The position numbers and the translations under genes are program-made. 64,000 nucleotides of DNA from Aculops lycopersici. Its lineage: Eukaryota > Arthropoda > Arachnida > Trombidiformes > Eriophyidae. Under the pieces are notes generated by a model, which had not been told where the DNA came from, did not search any database, and saw only the letters and a program-made list of their open reading frames with translations. The DNA lies in the NCBI GenBank assembly GCA_015350385.1, contig WNKI01000004.1, forward strand, positions 1,316,952 to 1,380,951, given 5' to 3'. Shown one piece after another: positions 42,895 to 54,683 of the stretch. Numbering within the stretch: the first letter of the stretch is position 1; each line of letters begins with the position of its first letter.

Positions 42895-45800
42895 ATATGG
42901 GAACAAGCTGGAGATCAAGCAAAACTTCTAGCCCTTGCAACGAGAGGGAAATGAAGAGAGATGGTCAACAGGTAGTTGTGTGGTTTTGGTTTGCTGTTAT
43001 ACTTTTGTGGTTAGCTTAATACATGCAATACCTTGACCGCAAACGCAACATAAAAGTGCCACTCACTTGCACATTGCCTCCTATCATCTGTGTTCATGTT
43101 CCTCTTACTCACCCAATGACCATAACCACCTGAGGATTATCTCGTCGATGTCGTTTGTATTGAGCAACACAATTTAATGAGTCCAGTTTCTCGCTCAAGC
43201 TATCAACACTGAAAGGCCACTCATTAGGTAAACGGAATCAGCAAATAATCGGATGGGGACATTTGATATTGCTCTTGGGTTGGAAATATGTGCTTTGAAT
43301 ATTGAAAAACAATTGCAATCGCGGTACCACTGCAATACAATTGGTAATCACTATTGTAAGCGATAACAATTGAGATTACAAGTCGCGAACAACAAGTGGC
43401 TCTCTCACTTTCGGTGGGCTCTTGGCGCCCACCTCGTGTTAGCAGTTGCACAACTCAAAGTGGGCGTTCACTTACCTGATATATTTTAGTGAGAAATGAT
43501 GGAATCCAAGCCAGCAATAAGAGTTCACATTAAACTTGGGCAGCGCAAGGCGAAAATCGAAAGCGAGGTTGGAAGAGGAGAGTCGGTGATTTTGGACATC
43601 GGGAATGGTAATTGGTGGCGCCAAGTTGGTCGTTAGCCGGCGGCGGCTGGGGCTGCCACCTGGCTGTCGACGAAAATGACGACGTCGATGGCGACGACGT
43701 AATAGGAATAGTCGGTGTGACGACTTCATCGTCGTGGCGTCTGTCGTCGCCATTTTAACTTCGACTCTCCCTCTGCAAACGCCTCGCCTCGCCTCTCGCA
43801 CTAGTGATTACCCGAGTTGCTTGTTTGCAGGTGCAGCCCACCACCAGTTTGTTGACGCTATTCCTCCTCCTCCTCCCGTTCGCTCAATTTGAGGCTGAAG
43901 AAGCCACAAACTTCAAGTCCCAATCTGAATCAGACCAATTTGGGCCCCACGCTCACTCTCTCTAATGAGCGTGCACCTCAAACCATAAACCGACGAGTGT
44001 GAGCAAACTCTTAAACTTGGGCGTCGATGATAAAACGATGAAATTGATATCATAATGCAGATTTAAAATTTCAATAGTTTTGGGTTCGCACGACACATCG
44101 AACATACAGATGTAAGTCTGGTTCAAAAAGTAAAGTAAAATGGTTGAGATTTCAGTGGTTTGGCTTGAAAGTTTAGCAGCAAGCAAAGAAATCGAGCAAG
44201 CAAACAAGCAAACTAAACCAAGCGAACAGATAGCAACCAGCTGAATCCACTTAGATTCCGCTCAACATTGCTCTTTTTGATTCTTAGTTTAGATTCGAGT
44301 TGTATTGAATCGAGCAAAAAAGAAAGCTCCTCTCTCCAACTTCAATTCTCTTCCAAATTACCACCAGCACCAGAGGCATTATCTTTTTATGGGCTCCGCT
44401 TGCTGTTAATGTCGATGTTGATTTTGCCGCGGCTAGATTTTGATGGACGAACAAGTTGATGCTTGAATTGGCTTCCTCCAATTTGTGTGCGTGTCTTTTT
44501 GTCGGTCGGTTGCTATGAAGCGAGTCGCGATTAGAACTTTAACTTAGGCCCCAACTCCAACTTCAACTTGAGCGTAACTCTCGTCCCATCCGATGCGCCC
44601 CCCTAACTTTATATTTGGTTCGGTTCGGTTTGAGTTCAGCTTGCTCTGGTTCGGTTTGTTGGTGGTGCTTAATGGTTCCGGGTTCAAGCACGTGGTTTTG
44701 GTGACGCTGGTTGTCTTTATCTCTCTTTGTCTTGACCTGAACAAAAATAGACAAGGGAGACAATCTTAAAGCGCACAACCTAAAAGGGACGGTGGCATCA
44801 AGCAAAAGTGTCACCCGGTCTGGAGGTAGAAGCCGAACCTAAGAGTCAAACTCAAAGATCTGAAACGCAAACCGATGGGTCTGCTGTGTGTCCACATCAA
44901 CATTCTAGTTGATCTCTGGGTGTCACATCTTATTTTGGTGATCCACCGGCTTCGTTGCGTTTGCAAACGGACGTATCTACACTTGATTTCACTACTCCAA
45001 AGGAGGATCATCTTGGCGTTGGAAAAGTAGAGATTATGCAGACCCGACAATCAAGACGAAGAGAGAAAATGAGTCGCGTCGTGTTTTGTGTTTTTCCGTC
45101 GACCGAAATAGAAACAGCAACAGCAAGTGGAAGAATCAATTCCTCTTCTCATCGTAATTCTAATGGTCAGTCGGTTACTTCGGTGCTGAGTGTTCAGTGG
45201 TCAGTTTGGTCCTATCCAGTCTCTTTCTCTCGGGTCGAGCCCCGGAGCGATGCAAAGACTCAGAGGGCAAGGAAGAGGAGTGAAGTTTCGCTCTCCAAAG
45301 CACTTGCTGCTCACTTTACGGCTGATAGATTGCTGCTGCTGCCACTGCCGGTTGTTGTTTCGTCTCTTACGTGAGACCCGGCCGCTCGGCCTGTGGACTT
45401 GTTGTTGTTGTTGTTGATGTTTCAGCTGGAACTTTTGCGGCTGTCTGTGTTGCGGCTGCGAAAACTTTGCGATGTATTCAATATTAAAGCCCAGCCTTAG
45501 AATTTTGAGCCGATTGCTCATGACGCAAACTGACCAAGTGGCGTCATGAGCGGCGGCGGCGGCGACGACGACGTAATGGCGGCCGACAGATTGACTGGCC
45601 AGTTCGGCTCGCGAGGTTGGGACGGCTGGCCATAGGAAGATGGAAGGAGGAGAGAAAGAAAGAATCGACTCGTTCGACAGGATGGTGGCCAATGTGGTGC
45701 TAGTGCTAGTGGTAGGCGAGGGAACGCATGCGCTGGTTGCGTCATGTTTTGGGACAACAGGCAAAGGAAATCGGGAAACGCGATAGCAAGTTGCATTAGC

Positions 45801-47580
45801 TGCACCGCCGCCGAAGTGGAAGGCAAAATTAGGCTAGTGGCCATCCGCTTGCGCTGGATACTCTCACTCACTCTGCTGCACTGTGAGCTCATTGCGCTTA
45901 TTACGCGATGCAAGCTGCGAAACGGGAGGAACGAAATGCTAGCTTGCCAAAAACCACTTGGCGGATTCCGAGCTTGCCACTGGCGAAAATCTCCTGCTTC
46001 CCCCTGCTGGGCGCGCTGTTGTGTGGTGAGCGAACGAACGAACTGGACTTTGCCGCTTTGCGTCAGTGTTGCGCGAGGGTCAGCTCTATACTGTGCACAA
46101 TGCACAAAGCTCAACTCGTTCGCCTCTTATGCGCACAGATTCCATAACAAATCTCCACTTGTTCTGTGCTGAAGCTCAAGCGCAAACTATCCAAACGCTC
46201 GCAAGTATGATCCAGATGCGTCGTGCACAAACATAACCCTCAGTCCAATCCGCGGGATTTCGCTCGCATCAATCCATTTTGTGTGCTAGCGTGTCACAGT
46301 AACACAGCGAGCGAGCGAGCACAAAGCTAGCGCTGCTTTAAGAAGACGGAGAGAGGCGAGAAATTTTCGCTTGCCCAGTGCGCTGGCCAGTGAGCCTCAT
46401 ACACAAAGTGGCGCCGACGGCGAATGAGGGGAGAGACTACAAAACGCGACTTTGCAGCTAATTTTTCGAGCTGCAACAAAACAAATACATTATCATATCG
46501 TCGCCCAGATTTGCGACTATTTGCGACAAAATCCCCGCAATTTGCAACCAATTTCTGTTATCCATCCATCTTAACTCAAGTATACAAGAGTCTAAAGAAG
46601 CAGTAAATTACCAGAAAGAAAGAAAGAAGGAAGAAGAGGCAGAGATATAGACAACGAGCTAACACTTTTTAGCTGAGGAGGTTGCAAGTGAAAATTTTGC
46701 AAGAGGTGCCAAGTCGCTTGTACTTATAAGTATATTTAGAATCTAAGACTAGTGGTAACCAAGAGCTACCAGTGGTAAAGCCAGGCGGGTTTTCATTTGT
46801 AAGCTTTTTCGCAAGTGCCCCTGGCCACCAAAAGTCCAAGTGCTGAGAGGCCGATAAAAGAAGTAAGGTGAACCAAGCAGAGGAGTCGGACGAGGAAGAA
46901 AGTGCCGACCAAAGTCTCAGCTCAAACAACAATAATCTCCGGTTCGCACCTGGGGCGCCGGCGCTGGCAGCAACAGCAGCAATAATAGAAGCAGCAGCAG
47001 TAGTAGTAGTAGTGGCATTAAAGCCACATACAACAACAGTAGCAACTGCATCACCTGGACTGCCCAATCCCCCTGACTGCTCATCGCGCGACCGGCGGAA
47101 CAAATAGAGAGAGGCTCCGGCACTTGAGTAGCGTAGAACTGAGGCTAGCAGCGAAACCAGGTAAACCAGAACCAGGCAGCACCGGCTCAGTTGGCACAAG
47201 AGCCGGTCAGTGGGTGAGTCGTCGACCAGGTGAGAGTGAGGAGGAAAGCGAGAGAGAGGAGGCAGGGCGACACCTAAGAGAAATATTGTGTTGCTCTCTT
47301 GTACCCGAGAGCAAATCCATCAATCGGACCAGCGACGCGAGCTGTTTTTCCTCCTTCTCGCATTAGTGAGTCAGTTTCACTATTACGTACTCTGTTCCAA
47401 TTTTTCCATCACAAACAACCCAACCAAATTTCAAGCACTCGGCAACTGAAGGGTCAAGCTGAAGATAAAGAGGAAACAACTCCAACAAAGAACAAAAAGA
47501 AAGGGAAAGACAGGAAGAGCATCAAGTGATTGAGAGTAACTACTTCCACCACTCACTTATGATTCTTGTTGTAGGATGAG

Positions 47581-47587
47581 ATAGAGA

Positions 47588-47627
<40 letters not shown>

Positions 47628-47628
47628 C
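47581..47628. repeat. (GA)n microsatellite
   Basis: GA-rich tract with interspersed GAAA units, about 48 bases. Confidence 0.95.
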
Positions 47629-49060
47629 AACAAGATTGAGTGACTGAATCAACAGCAAGAGCAACTGTCACCTCAGTAAACAAAACAAACGAAGACACAA
47701 AAAACTGCTCCGCCTAAAGGCAAGATATATTGATTAAACCGTCGCACTTGTTACTCTAGCTGGTGGTTGTTTTGTTTACAATCAGCAGCAGCAGCAGCCG
47801 CTGCTCAATTGAGATCACTGATGATAGATCGACTAGCGTAGGGCAAAGCAAAGCAAGAGTATCGAAGACGATCTATTAATTATAATGCTGATATATTTGC
47901 GACACTCGCTACTCTCGCTCGCAACTAAATTTCATCTCAACCAACTATCATCAACCATCGACTGTTACTAGCTTTCCATCGCCTCCACTACCATCATCAC
48001 CAATGTACATGTGCAAACAACAAACTACTTTTGTTTCTAGTTCTGTCGCTCTGTCTTAGTCGTTGTTGTCGCAGTCAAACAAAAATAATCAACACCCACA
48101 CTCAGTGGTCGGCGGTGCCAGTATCTACTCAACAAACTCATCGATCACATAACTAGACACTAGTTTCACTAGATTGCTCGACCCCAAGCGAGACTACAAA
48201 CGACCAACGCGACCAACAGGGATATCGACATCAATTGCGCACCCGCCGATGAAATTGGAATTGATATGTGTGTATTATATAATCCAATGTGATGATTCAG
48301 GCGAATGGTAAAACCGCCTTTCTCTTCAAAAGCGCTTAGAAGGCTTTTGCACGACACATCGAGATTATTGTGCGCGACATTTACATCATTACTCAAATCC
48401 AGCTAGCTAACTAACTAGCTTGGCATCATCCAGACATTAGCGACTAAAGTTGAAACTGTGAAACAGCAGCTATCAAAACGACGACCACATCTCATGTGGC
48501 AGAGAAACTAGAATCCAAGAAACAGAAAGAAAGAAGAGGGAATACTACTTTACTCATTAAGTTTAATGACAACACTTGAACATGGCAAGAGCCAATTAAG
48601 TCTCGACTATTGACTATGACAAAAACAAAACAAAAACAAAACAGATGCCTTCTAGTTGAATTGCTATTGATACTCTTTATCCTATTGTTGTAACTAAAAA
48701 ATTACTTCTATTCACGTTGACCCAACTATATTAATGTTGCCCATCTATTTTAGAGCAAACTTTATCAAAATTATCAATGTAATTCTCTATTGAACAAATA
48801 CTATTTATCACCATTGTTGACCACAACCACAACCACCACCTTAACCACTACCATAATATTTATACAATCTTTTACTAGCCTTCTATTGATCTATCACACT
48901 ACTCAACCACTTTTATTCCAGGAAAATATCTAAGAATCTTGATGAACCAATAAGAGAGTTTATAAATTTTTAAACTACAACTATAACTAACGAAGAATCA
49001 GACTACTAGAGAGAATTAGAATTTTGTCTTTATTATTATCAATCCAACTATTTGCCACAG

Positions 49061-52000
49061 TGGCGCCCGAAACAGATACAAAAATTTGCCACCATTACCG
49101 CGACAACTTTATCAAACGGCTCAACGCCATCCCTTACAACTCGCTCCTCGAGCGATGACTTTGCCAATCTTAGTGAGACAGCCTCCGTAGCTGGCCATGT
49201 TGCCGGCACGGTTAGTGGCCGATGTAAGGTATCGGCAAAGATTCAACAGATTCTCAACACCCTCAAGAGGCCTAAGCGACGGCCGCTGCCTGAGTTTTAT
49301 ATCGACGATGAGCTGGATATTGAGAAGGCGGCCAATCAAGTGGATCCAAATGCCCCCAAGCCGGAGGGAACTGTTATGTCACCTATCGCCGGCGATGAGC
49401 TAATTACACCCACCGGCTTACCTAAGACCCTAGAGGAGGCACTGCACAGGTACGGCACCGCCATGTTCAAGGCGCCAGCCCTGACAGTTAAAAGTTTAAC
49501 GAGCAAAAATAATGTTAGCATCACCTATGGCAAACTGTTGAGTCGATCCCGGAAGATCGCCTACAGTTTGTTGAACAAAATTGGACACAAAGGTGAAGTG
49601 AGGCTGAAGCCAGGCGATAGGTTGGCCTTAGTTTACACAAACGAAGATGCAATCGCCTTTGCCTGTGCCTTCTATGGTTGTTTAATGGCCGGCATTGTGG
49701 CCGTTCCCACTGAAATACCTGTGAACAAGGACGATGCTGCAACTCAACAGATTGGATTCCTACTAGGCACCTGCAATATTTCCTACGCCATGACCTCAGA
49801 AACATGTAAGAATATCTATAAAACCGCAACAGGTGAGCAGAAAGTCTTTCGCGGTTGGCCAGAGTTGATTTGGATCAGCTCGGATAACTTGAGCAAGCCA
49901 CCAAAGGATTGGAATCCGCCCCCGAGGATTAGTGAGGATTTACCCGCTTATATTGAGTACAAGATTGATTCACATGATGGCTCAATGAAGGGCGTAACGA
50001 TAACTCGAAGAGCAATGATCTCCCATTCAAAAGCATTATCAAATGCCTGCAAGTATACCGAGGGCGAGACAATGGTTTGCGTGCTTGATTTCAAACGCGA
50101 AGCTGGCCTATGGCATTCAATTCAAACTAGTATACTCAATGGAATGCATGTGATATTTGTACCTTACGCACTGATGAAACAAAATCCAGCCACCTGGATG
50201 CTACAGGTAACCCGAACGAAAGCAACAATTGCAATATGCAAATCTCGAGACCTTCATTGGGGTTTGTTGCCGATGAGAAATCATAAGGAGATTAATTTAA
50301 GCTCACTTAGGATAGTGTTGGTGGCCGACGGTGCTAACCCCTGGTCCCTCTCGTCATGTGATCAATTTGCAAGCGTATTCCTAAACCGAGGTTTGCGACA
50401 AGACGCCATTTGTCCGTGCGCCGTCTCACCGGAAGCTCTGACTGTGGCCCTACGAAGGCCTGGCCATACCGGAAACGTGTCAACAGGTAGAGGAATTTTG
50501 TCGATGAGTGCGCTGAGCCACGGTGTTATTAGAGTTGACCAGGAGTCGACTGCAGCCTCTTTGAGTCTTCAGGATTGTGGATTGATACTGCCCAACTCTT
50601 ATGCTGCAGTTGCAAAGGTCAACGATACAACTAAATTGTGCAAAACGGACGAGGTAGGCGAAATTCTCATTAGTTCACCTGCGGTTGGCTCCTGTTACTG
50701 GGGACTACAAGGGATGACAAACTCAATATTTCGCGAAAGACCAAAGCAGGCCGATGGCGTGGAGGCTGCGGTTTATGACAACCAGTCGTTTGTTAAGACA
50801 GGACTTTTGGGTTTTGTTGGACCGGGCAATTTGGTCTTTGTTTGCGGCACTCGTGATGGACTAATGCAAGTCTCAGGAAGGAGACACAATACTGACGATT
50901 TGATAGCAACCATATTATCTGTTGAGCCAATGAAGTTTGTCTATCGAGGCAGAATAGCGGTGTTCTCGATCAAGATCTTGCGAGACGAGCGAATCTGTGT
51001 TTTCGCGGAGCAACGACCCGAATGTAGCGAGGAGGAATCTTTCCATTGGATGTCGAAGGTTTTGCAAGCAGTTGATTGTATTCATCACGTTGGAATCTAC
51101 TGCCTCGCCTTGGTGCACCCAAATCAACTTCCAAAAACGCCCCTAGGCGGCATCCATCTATCTGAGGTGCGAAGAAGATTTCTCGACGGAACTATGCATC
51201 CTGCAAATGTGTTAATGTGTCCCCATTCAACAGTGACAAATCTACCTAAGGAACGACAGATCACCCATGCCGACGTTGGGCCTGCCTCGATAATGGTGGG
51301 CAACATAGTTCAGGGCGTTAATTTGGCCGTCGCCACGGGACCTCAGCTGAATCCCGATCCTCAAGAAGAGAGTCCGCATTATATTTCCGAGATTCTCAAG
51401 TGGCGCTCCATGACCAGTCCAGACCACAATCTGTACACTCTGCTCAACGCCAAGAGTTCCGAGTCCGTGACACTCACCTGCGCTCAATTGCACAAGCGCG
51501 CCGAACGAGTTGGGGCCCACCTGTTGGAAAAGGGTCGAGTTAATACAGGTGATCATGTTGCCTTGATTTATCCGCCCGGTTTGGATCTCATTTGCGCCTT
51601 CTACGGCTGTCTCTATGTTGGCGTGGTTCCCGTCAACATACGCCCACCACATCCACATAATCTCCACTCGACCTTACCCACAGCTAAAATGGTGGTCGAT
51701 GTTTCTAAGTCTGTATTAATCCTGACCACTGGACCCATCGCAAAGTTATTGAAATCTCGGGAAGCCTCACTATTGACCGACATGAGAACATGGGTTCCTC
51801 TAATGGAAACAGACGATTTACCCAAACGAAAATTGTCCAAGATTCACAAATTTCCAACACCTGAGTTGGTTAGCTATATTGACTTTAGTGTCAGCACAAC
51901 GGGAATGTTGGCCGGCGTCAAGATCTCACATGGAGCAGTGATGTCATTGTGCAAGAGTATGAAGATGGCTTGCGAATTATACCCCTCAAGACACTTGGCT

Positions 52001-53218
52001 CTAGCCATAGATCCCTATTGTGGCTTGGGCTTTGTACTCTGGTGCATAAGTAGCATCCACTCGGGACATCATACAATTTTAGTGCCACCCTCTGAAGTTG
52101 AGGCAAATCCTGCTTTGTGGTTGACAGCCATTAGCTCAAATAAGGTGCGAGATGTATTCTGTTCCTATAGTGTGATGGAATTGTGCACAAAGGGATTGGC
52201 AATGTCGGTGCCGATTTTAAAGCAACGTGGAGTTAACTTGAATTGCGTCAGAACTTGTGTGGTGGTTGCCGAGGAGAGACCGAGGATTAATTTGATCCAA
52301 TCGTTCTCAAAACTTTTCTCAACATTAGGACTATCGCCTCGCGCCGTAACCACCAGCTTTGGGTGCCGATCAAACATCGCCATCTGTCTACAGGGTTCCG
52401 CGAGTCCCGACACCCGGAAAGTGTACGTGGATATGCGCGCGTTGCGTCACGATAGAGTGGCCATCGTGGAGAAGGGAGCGCCGCATAGTTTGTGCTTAAT
52501 TCAATCGGGCAAACTTCTGCCAGGCACTAGAGTTGTGATAGCAAATCCAGAGACCAAGGGCCACTGTGGCGAGTCAAATTTGGGAGAGATTTGGATCCAA
52601 TCGCCGCACAATTCAATTGGATACTTTAGCACCCTGGGCAACGATCCAATGCTCAATGAACAATTCAACCAGAAACTAGTCACTGCCGATCCATTGAGCG
52701 CCAGGTACTCTTATGCGAGAACGGGATTTTTGGGATTTTTAAGGAGATCTGATGCTCTAATGAATGGTGGCGGAGTTGCAGATGGCAACTTGGCTAACCA
52801 TCACCAGGACGACCATCCTCCATCTTTAGTGAGCAAATCGGGCACACTGGACTCACTATTTGTTGTCGGCTCGCTCGATGAGACAATCATGCTACGCGGA
52901 CTTCGCTACCATCCGATCGATATTGAGAATAGTGTATTGAGATGCAACAAGAAGGTTGCCGAATGCGCCGTCTTCAACTGGACCAACCACCTCGTGGTGG
53001 TGGTCGAGCTCGACGGCGATGATTCCGAGGCGCTCGACTTGGTGCCCCTCGTGACGAACATTGTCTTGGAAGAGCATCACCTGATTGTTGGCGTTGTGGT
53101 TATTGTAGACATGCGCGTTGTGCCAATCAACTCGAGGGGCGAGAAACAACGGATGCACTTGCGCGATCGATTCCTGGCCGACCAATTGGATCCAATTTAT
53201 GTGGCTTATAACATGTGA
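49061..53218 (+). CDS. DIP2: Disco-interacting protein 2 (DIP2), main 3' exon
   Basis: DIP2 proteins carry tandem adenylate-forming (fatty-acyl-AMP-ligase-like) domains. They regulate diacylglycerol levels and, in flies, neuronal branching. The exon starts after a pyrimidine-rich acceptor ending TTGCCACAG|TGG; the open frame begins only three codons further upstream and has no ATG there, so 5' exon(s) supply the start. About 1385 residues are encoded. A Ser-rich lead and the conserved KVSAKIQQILNTLKRPKRRP come first. The first ANL domain spans about 110-680 (GDRLALVYTN, CAFYGCLMAGIVAVP, a degenerate P-loop-like motif before MKGVTITRRAM). The second spans about 760-1360 (GDHVALIYPPGLDL, AFYGCLYVGVVPV). 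The end LADQLDPIYVAYNM is the family C-terminus. Remarkably, no further intron interrupts it. The DMAP1-binding N-terminus is not in this exon. Confidence 0.97.
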   Translation, partial: WRPKQIQKFATITATTLSNGSTPSLTTRSSSDDFANLSETASVAGHVAGTVSGRCKVSAKIQQILNTLKRPKRRPLPEFYIDDELDIEKAANQVDPNAPKPEGTVMSPIAGDELITPTGLPKTLEEALHRYGTAMFKAPALTVKSLTSKNNVSITYGKLLSRSRKIAYSLLNKIGHKGEVRLKPGDRLALVYTNEDAIAFACAFYGCLMAGIVAVPTEIPVNKDDAATQQIGFLLGTCNISYAMTSETCKNIYKTATGEQKVFRGWPELIWISSDNLSKPPKDWNPPPRISEDLPAYIEYKIDSHDGSMKGVTITRRAMISHSKALSNACKYTEGETMVCVLDFKREAGLWHSIQTSILNGMHVIFVPYALMKQNPATWMLQVTRTKATIAICKSRDLHWGLLPMRNHKEINLSSLRIVLVADGANPWSLSSCDQFASVFLNRGLRQDAICPCAVSPEALTVALRRPGHTGNVSTGRGILSMSALSHGVIRVDQESTAASLSLQDCGLILPNSYAAVAKVNDTTKLCKTDEVGEILISSPAVGSCYWGLQGMTNSIFRERPKQADGVEAAVYDNQSFVKTGLLGFVGPGNLVFVCGTRDGLMQVSGRRHNTDDLIATILSVEPMKFVYRGRIAVFSIKILRDERICVFAEQRPECSEEESFHWMSKVLQAVDCIHHVGIYCLALVHPNQLPKTPLGGIHLSEVRRRFLDGTMHPANVLMCPHSTVTNLPKERQITHADVGPASIMVGNIVQGVNLAVATGPQLNPDPQEESPHYISEILKWRSMTSPDHNLYTLLNAKSSESVTLTCAQLHKRAERVGAHLLEKGRVNTGDHVALIYPPGLDLICAFYGCLYVGVVPVNIRPPHPHNLHSTLPTAKMVVDVSKSVLILTTGPIAKLLKSREASLLTDMRTWVPLMETDDLPKRKLSKIHKFPTPELVSYIDFSVSTTGMLAGVKISHGAVMSLCKSMKMACELYPSRHLALAIDPYCGLGFVLWCISSIHSGHHTILVPPSEVEANPALWLTAISSNKVRDVFCSYSVMELCTKGLAMSVPILKQRGVNLNCVRTCVVVAEERPRINLIQSFSKLFSTLGLSPRAVTTSFGCRSNIAICLQGSASPDTRKVYVDMRALRHDRVAIVEKGAPHSLCLIQSGKLLPGTRVVIANPETKGHCGESNLGEIWIQSPHNSIGYFSTLGNDPMLNEQFNQKLVTADPLSARYSYARTGFLGFLRRSDALMNGGGVADGNLANHHQDDHPPSLVSKSGTLDSLFVVGSLDETIMLRGLRYHPIDIENSVLRCNKKVAECAVFNWTNHLVVVVELDGDDSEALDLVPLVTNIVLEEHHLIVGVVVIVDMRVVPINSRGEKQRMHLRDRFLADQLDPIYVAYNM

Positions 53219-53345
53219 AAGAGAGAGAGAGAGAGAGAGAGCAAAGAACAACAAGGTTGAGTTTCGTGTTACCTGCTTATAATGATGACCATATAGATAT
53301 AAAACCAATAACCTAATAACAAAGCACCTGCCTGAGCAAAGGGCC

Positions 53346-53351
53346 AATAAA
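53346..53351 (+). terminator. AATAAA polyadenylation signal for DIP2
   Basis: AATAAA 128 bases downstream of the DIP2 stop, after a short (GA)n tract at 53219-53241. Confidence 0.65.
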
Positions 53352-53843
53352 CCGACAAAGCAATTGACGTTTTGCAACACTATTTATATCTATCTATCTA
53401 TTCGACTTTGCTAATAGATTTCCCTTATCTAAGAAACTTTTCACATTTCACCTATGGATTATCACTATTCCAAAGGCCATTTCCGCCAAATGAGCTCGGC
53501 GATTTGGCAGTAGTTTAGTCTGCTAGGTAGGCAACAGGTGACATTTAGCAGCATATTAGTTGGGCAGACTGCTGCAATGGAGTTTCGGTATAACAAATTG
53601 AGATTACGTTAGCACACAGCGAGGGAGACGAAAACAACGAAGATGACGACGACGACTGGCATTTCCCTTTAAACTTTTTACTCAAAGTGAACCAGCGAGC
53701 GACTAGACAACGGGGAGAGTTTTGTTGAAAATAGCAAAGGCGCATACAATTCTTGATCTTGCCACAACCACAATGAGACTCGCTATCGTTAATTTGCCCT
53801 CCCAACTTCCAACTATTCGATAGTTTAATAGCAGCAACTTGGG

Positions 53844-53876
53844 AATCTTTTCTTGTTGAAGCAACAAGAAAAGATT
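53844..53876. repeat. Perfect 15-bp inverted repeat with 3-base loop
   Basis: AATCTTTTCTTGTTG (53844-53858), AAG, then CAACAAGAAAAGATT (53862-53876). A near-ideal hairpin in DNA or RNA; no T-run or known RNA family is recognised. Confidence 0.95.
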
Positions 53877-54683
53877 AACGATGGAAGCGAGTTTATGAAC
53901 TTGAGCTCTAGAGCAACAACACAACCGTCGAGCTTAGGCCAACAGGTGAGCTCCTTTTGTGCTCTCACTTTTCCTGTTGCTGTCGCTTCTATTATTATTG
54001 TTGTTGTTGTTGTTGTTGTTGTTGTCGTTGCTGCTGCAGTTAATCTTGGCCCGATTGCTTGCACGCAGCGGCCATACTGTAGGGAGCAGTCGCCTTTTTT
54101 GCACCCACCTGTAGCGGCAGTGGCGCGAACTGAGCTGCAGTGTAGAGGCGCACGAGTGCAACTTGTTGTGACTGCGATTACCGCTGCTACCACCGCAAAC
54201 ACTGCCACCACTTCGGCTCATAAATCTACTGGGCCGAAATAATAAAGCAAGATTGATGCTCTTGCAAGTTGTTGTTATTATTATTATTACTTTGCTATAC
54301 TATTATACTATACTATACTATCCTAAACTGTACTTACTTATTTGGTTAAATGTATGATTTGATTGGAATGAACGAACGCTAAACATGTCCAAGAGCGAAT
54401 CAGTGGAGCCATCAAATTTGATTGCGGAAATATGAGAAGCACATCAGAGGAATATCTCACCTTACGATCCCCCTACCACCTTAACCTCCAATTTTAGCCA
54501 AAGAGATCCCATAGAACAACCACAAAAACTACCACCACCATCAATATTACAACCACCTGACGCTGTCCAGGGTCTTACATCTTGATATTTTACCAATGTA
54601 TTGTCATCTTTTCGACTTTTATTAACCAAAACTCAAACTAACTAAGAGCAAAATATAGCTATTACCACTAGTACTAATACAAA

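Larger units (their letters stand above)
37323..49060. other. 11.7 kb without a recognisable gene, upstream of DIP2
   Basis: No frame here has a recognisable domain, and most of the longer ones lack an ATG. The DIP2 exon begins with an acceptor at 49060, so the nearer part is at least one DIP2 intron. The 5' DIP2 exon with the DMAP1-binding region was not found and may lie outside or be too short to see. Contents include (GAGT)n near 37357, (CT)n(CA)n at 38757, an AT-looped hairpin at 42853, five CAACAAGTGG or CAACAGGT words between 41717 and 43399, and a GC- and CpG-richer stretch at about 45200-47300 that could be a promoter. Confidence 0.5.
53219..54683. other. Intergenic region between DIP2 and cyclin Y
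   Basis: 1.5 kb holding the DIP2 3' end and the cyclin Y upstream region. It contains GCAACAGGTG (53531), CCAACAGGTG (53939), a 15-bp hairpin (53844), a (TTG)n run near 54000 and CTATA repeats near 54300. No gene-like frame is seen. Confidence 0.5.

Noticed and set aside
45201..47199. Several overlapping 140-200 codon frames on both strands
   Set aside because: They result from GC-rich, stop-poor DNA; composition is repetitive and no conserved motif is visible in any frame.
49061..49075. TGGCGCCCGAAACAG, resembling a tRNA-Lys primer-binding site of retroelements
   Set aside because: It is the first codons of the DIP2 exon directly after a splice acceptor. No LTRs, gag or pol frames lie nearby, and the match breaks after about 11 bases.
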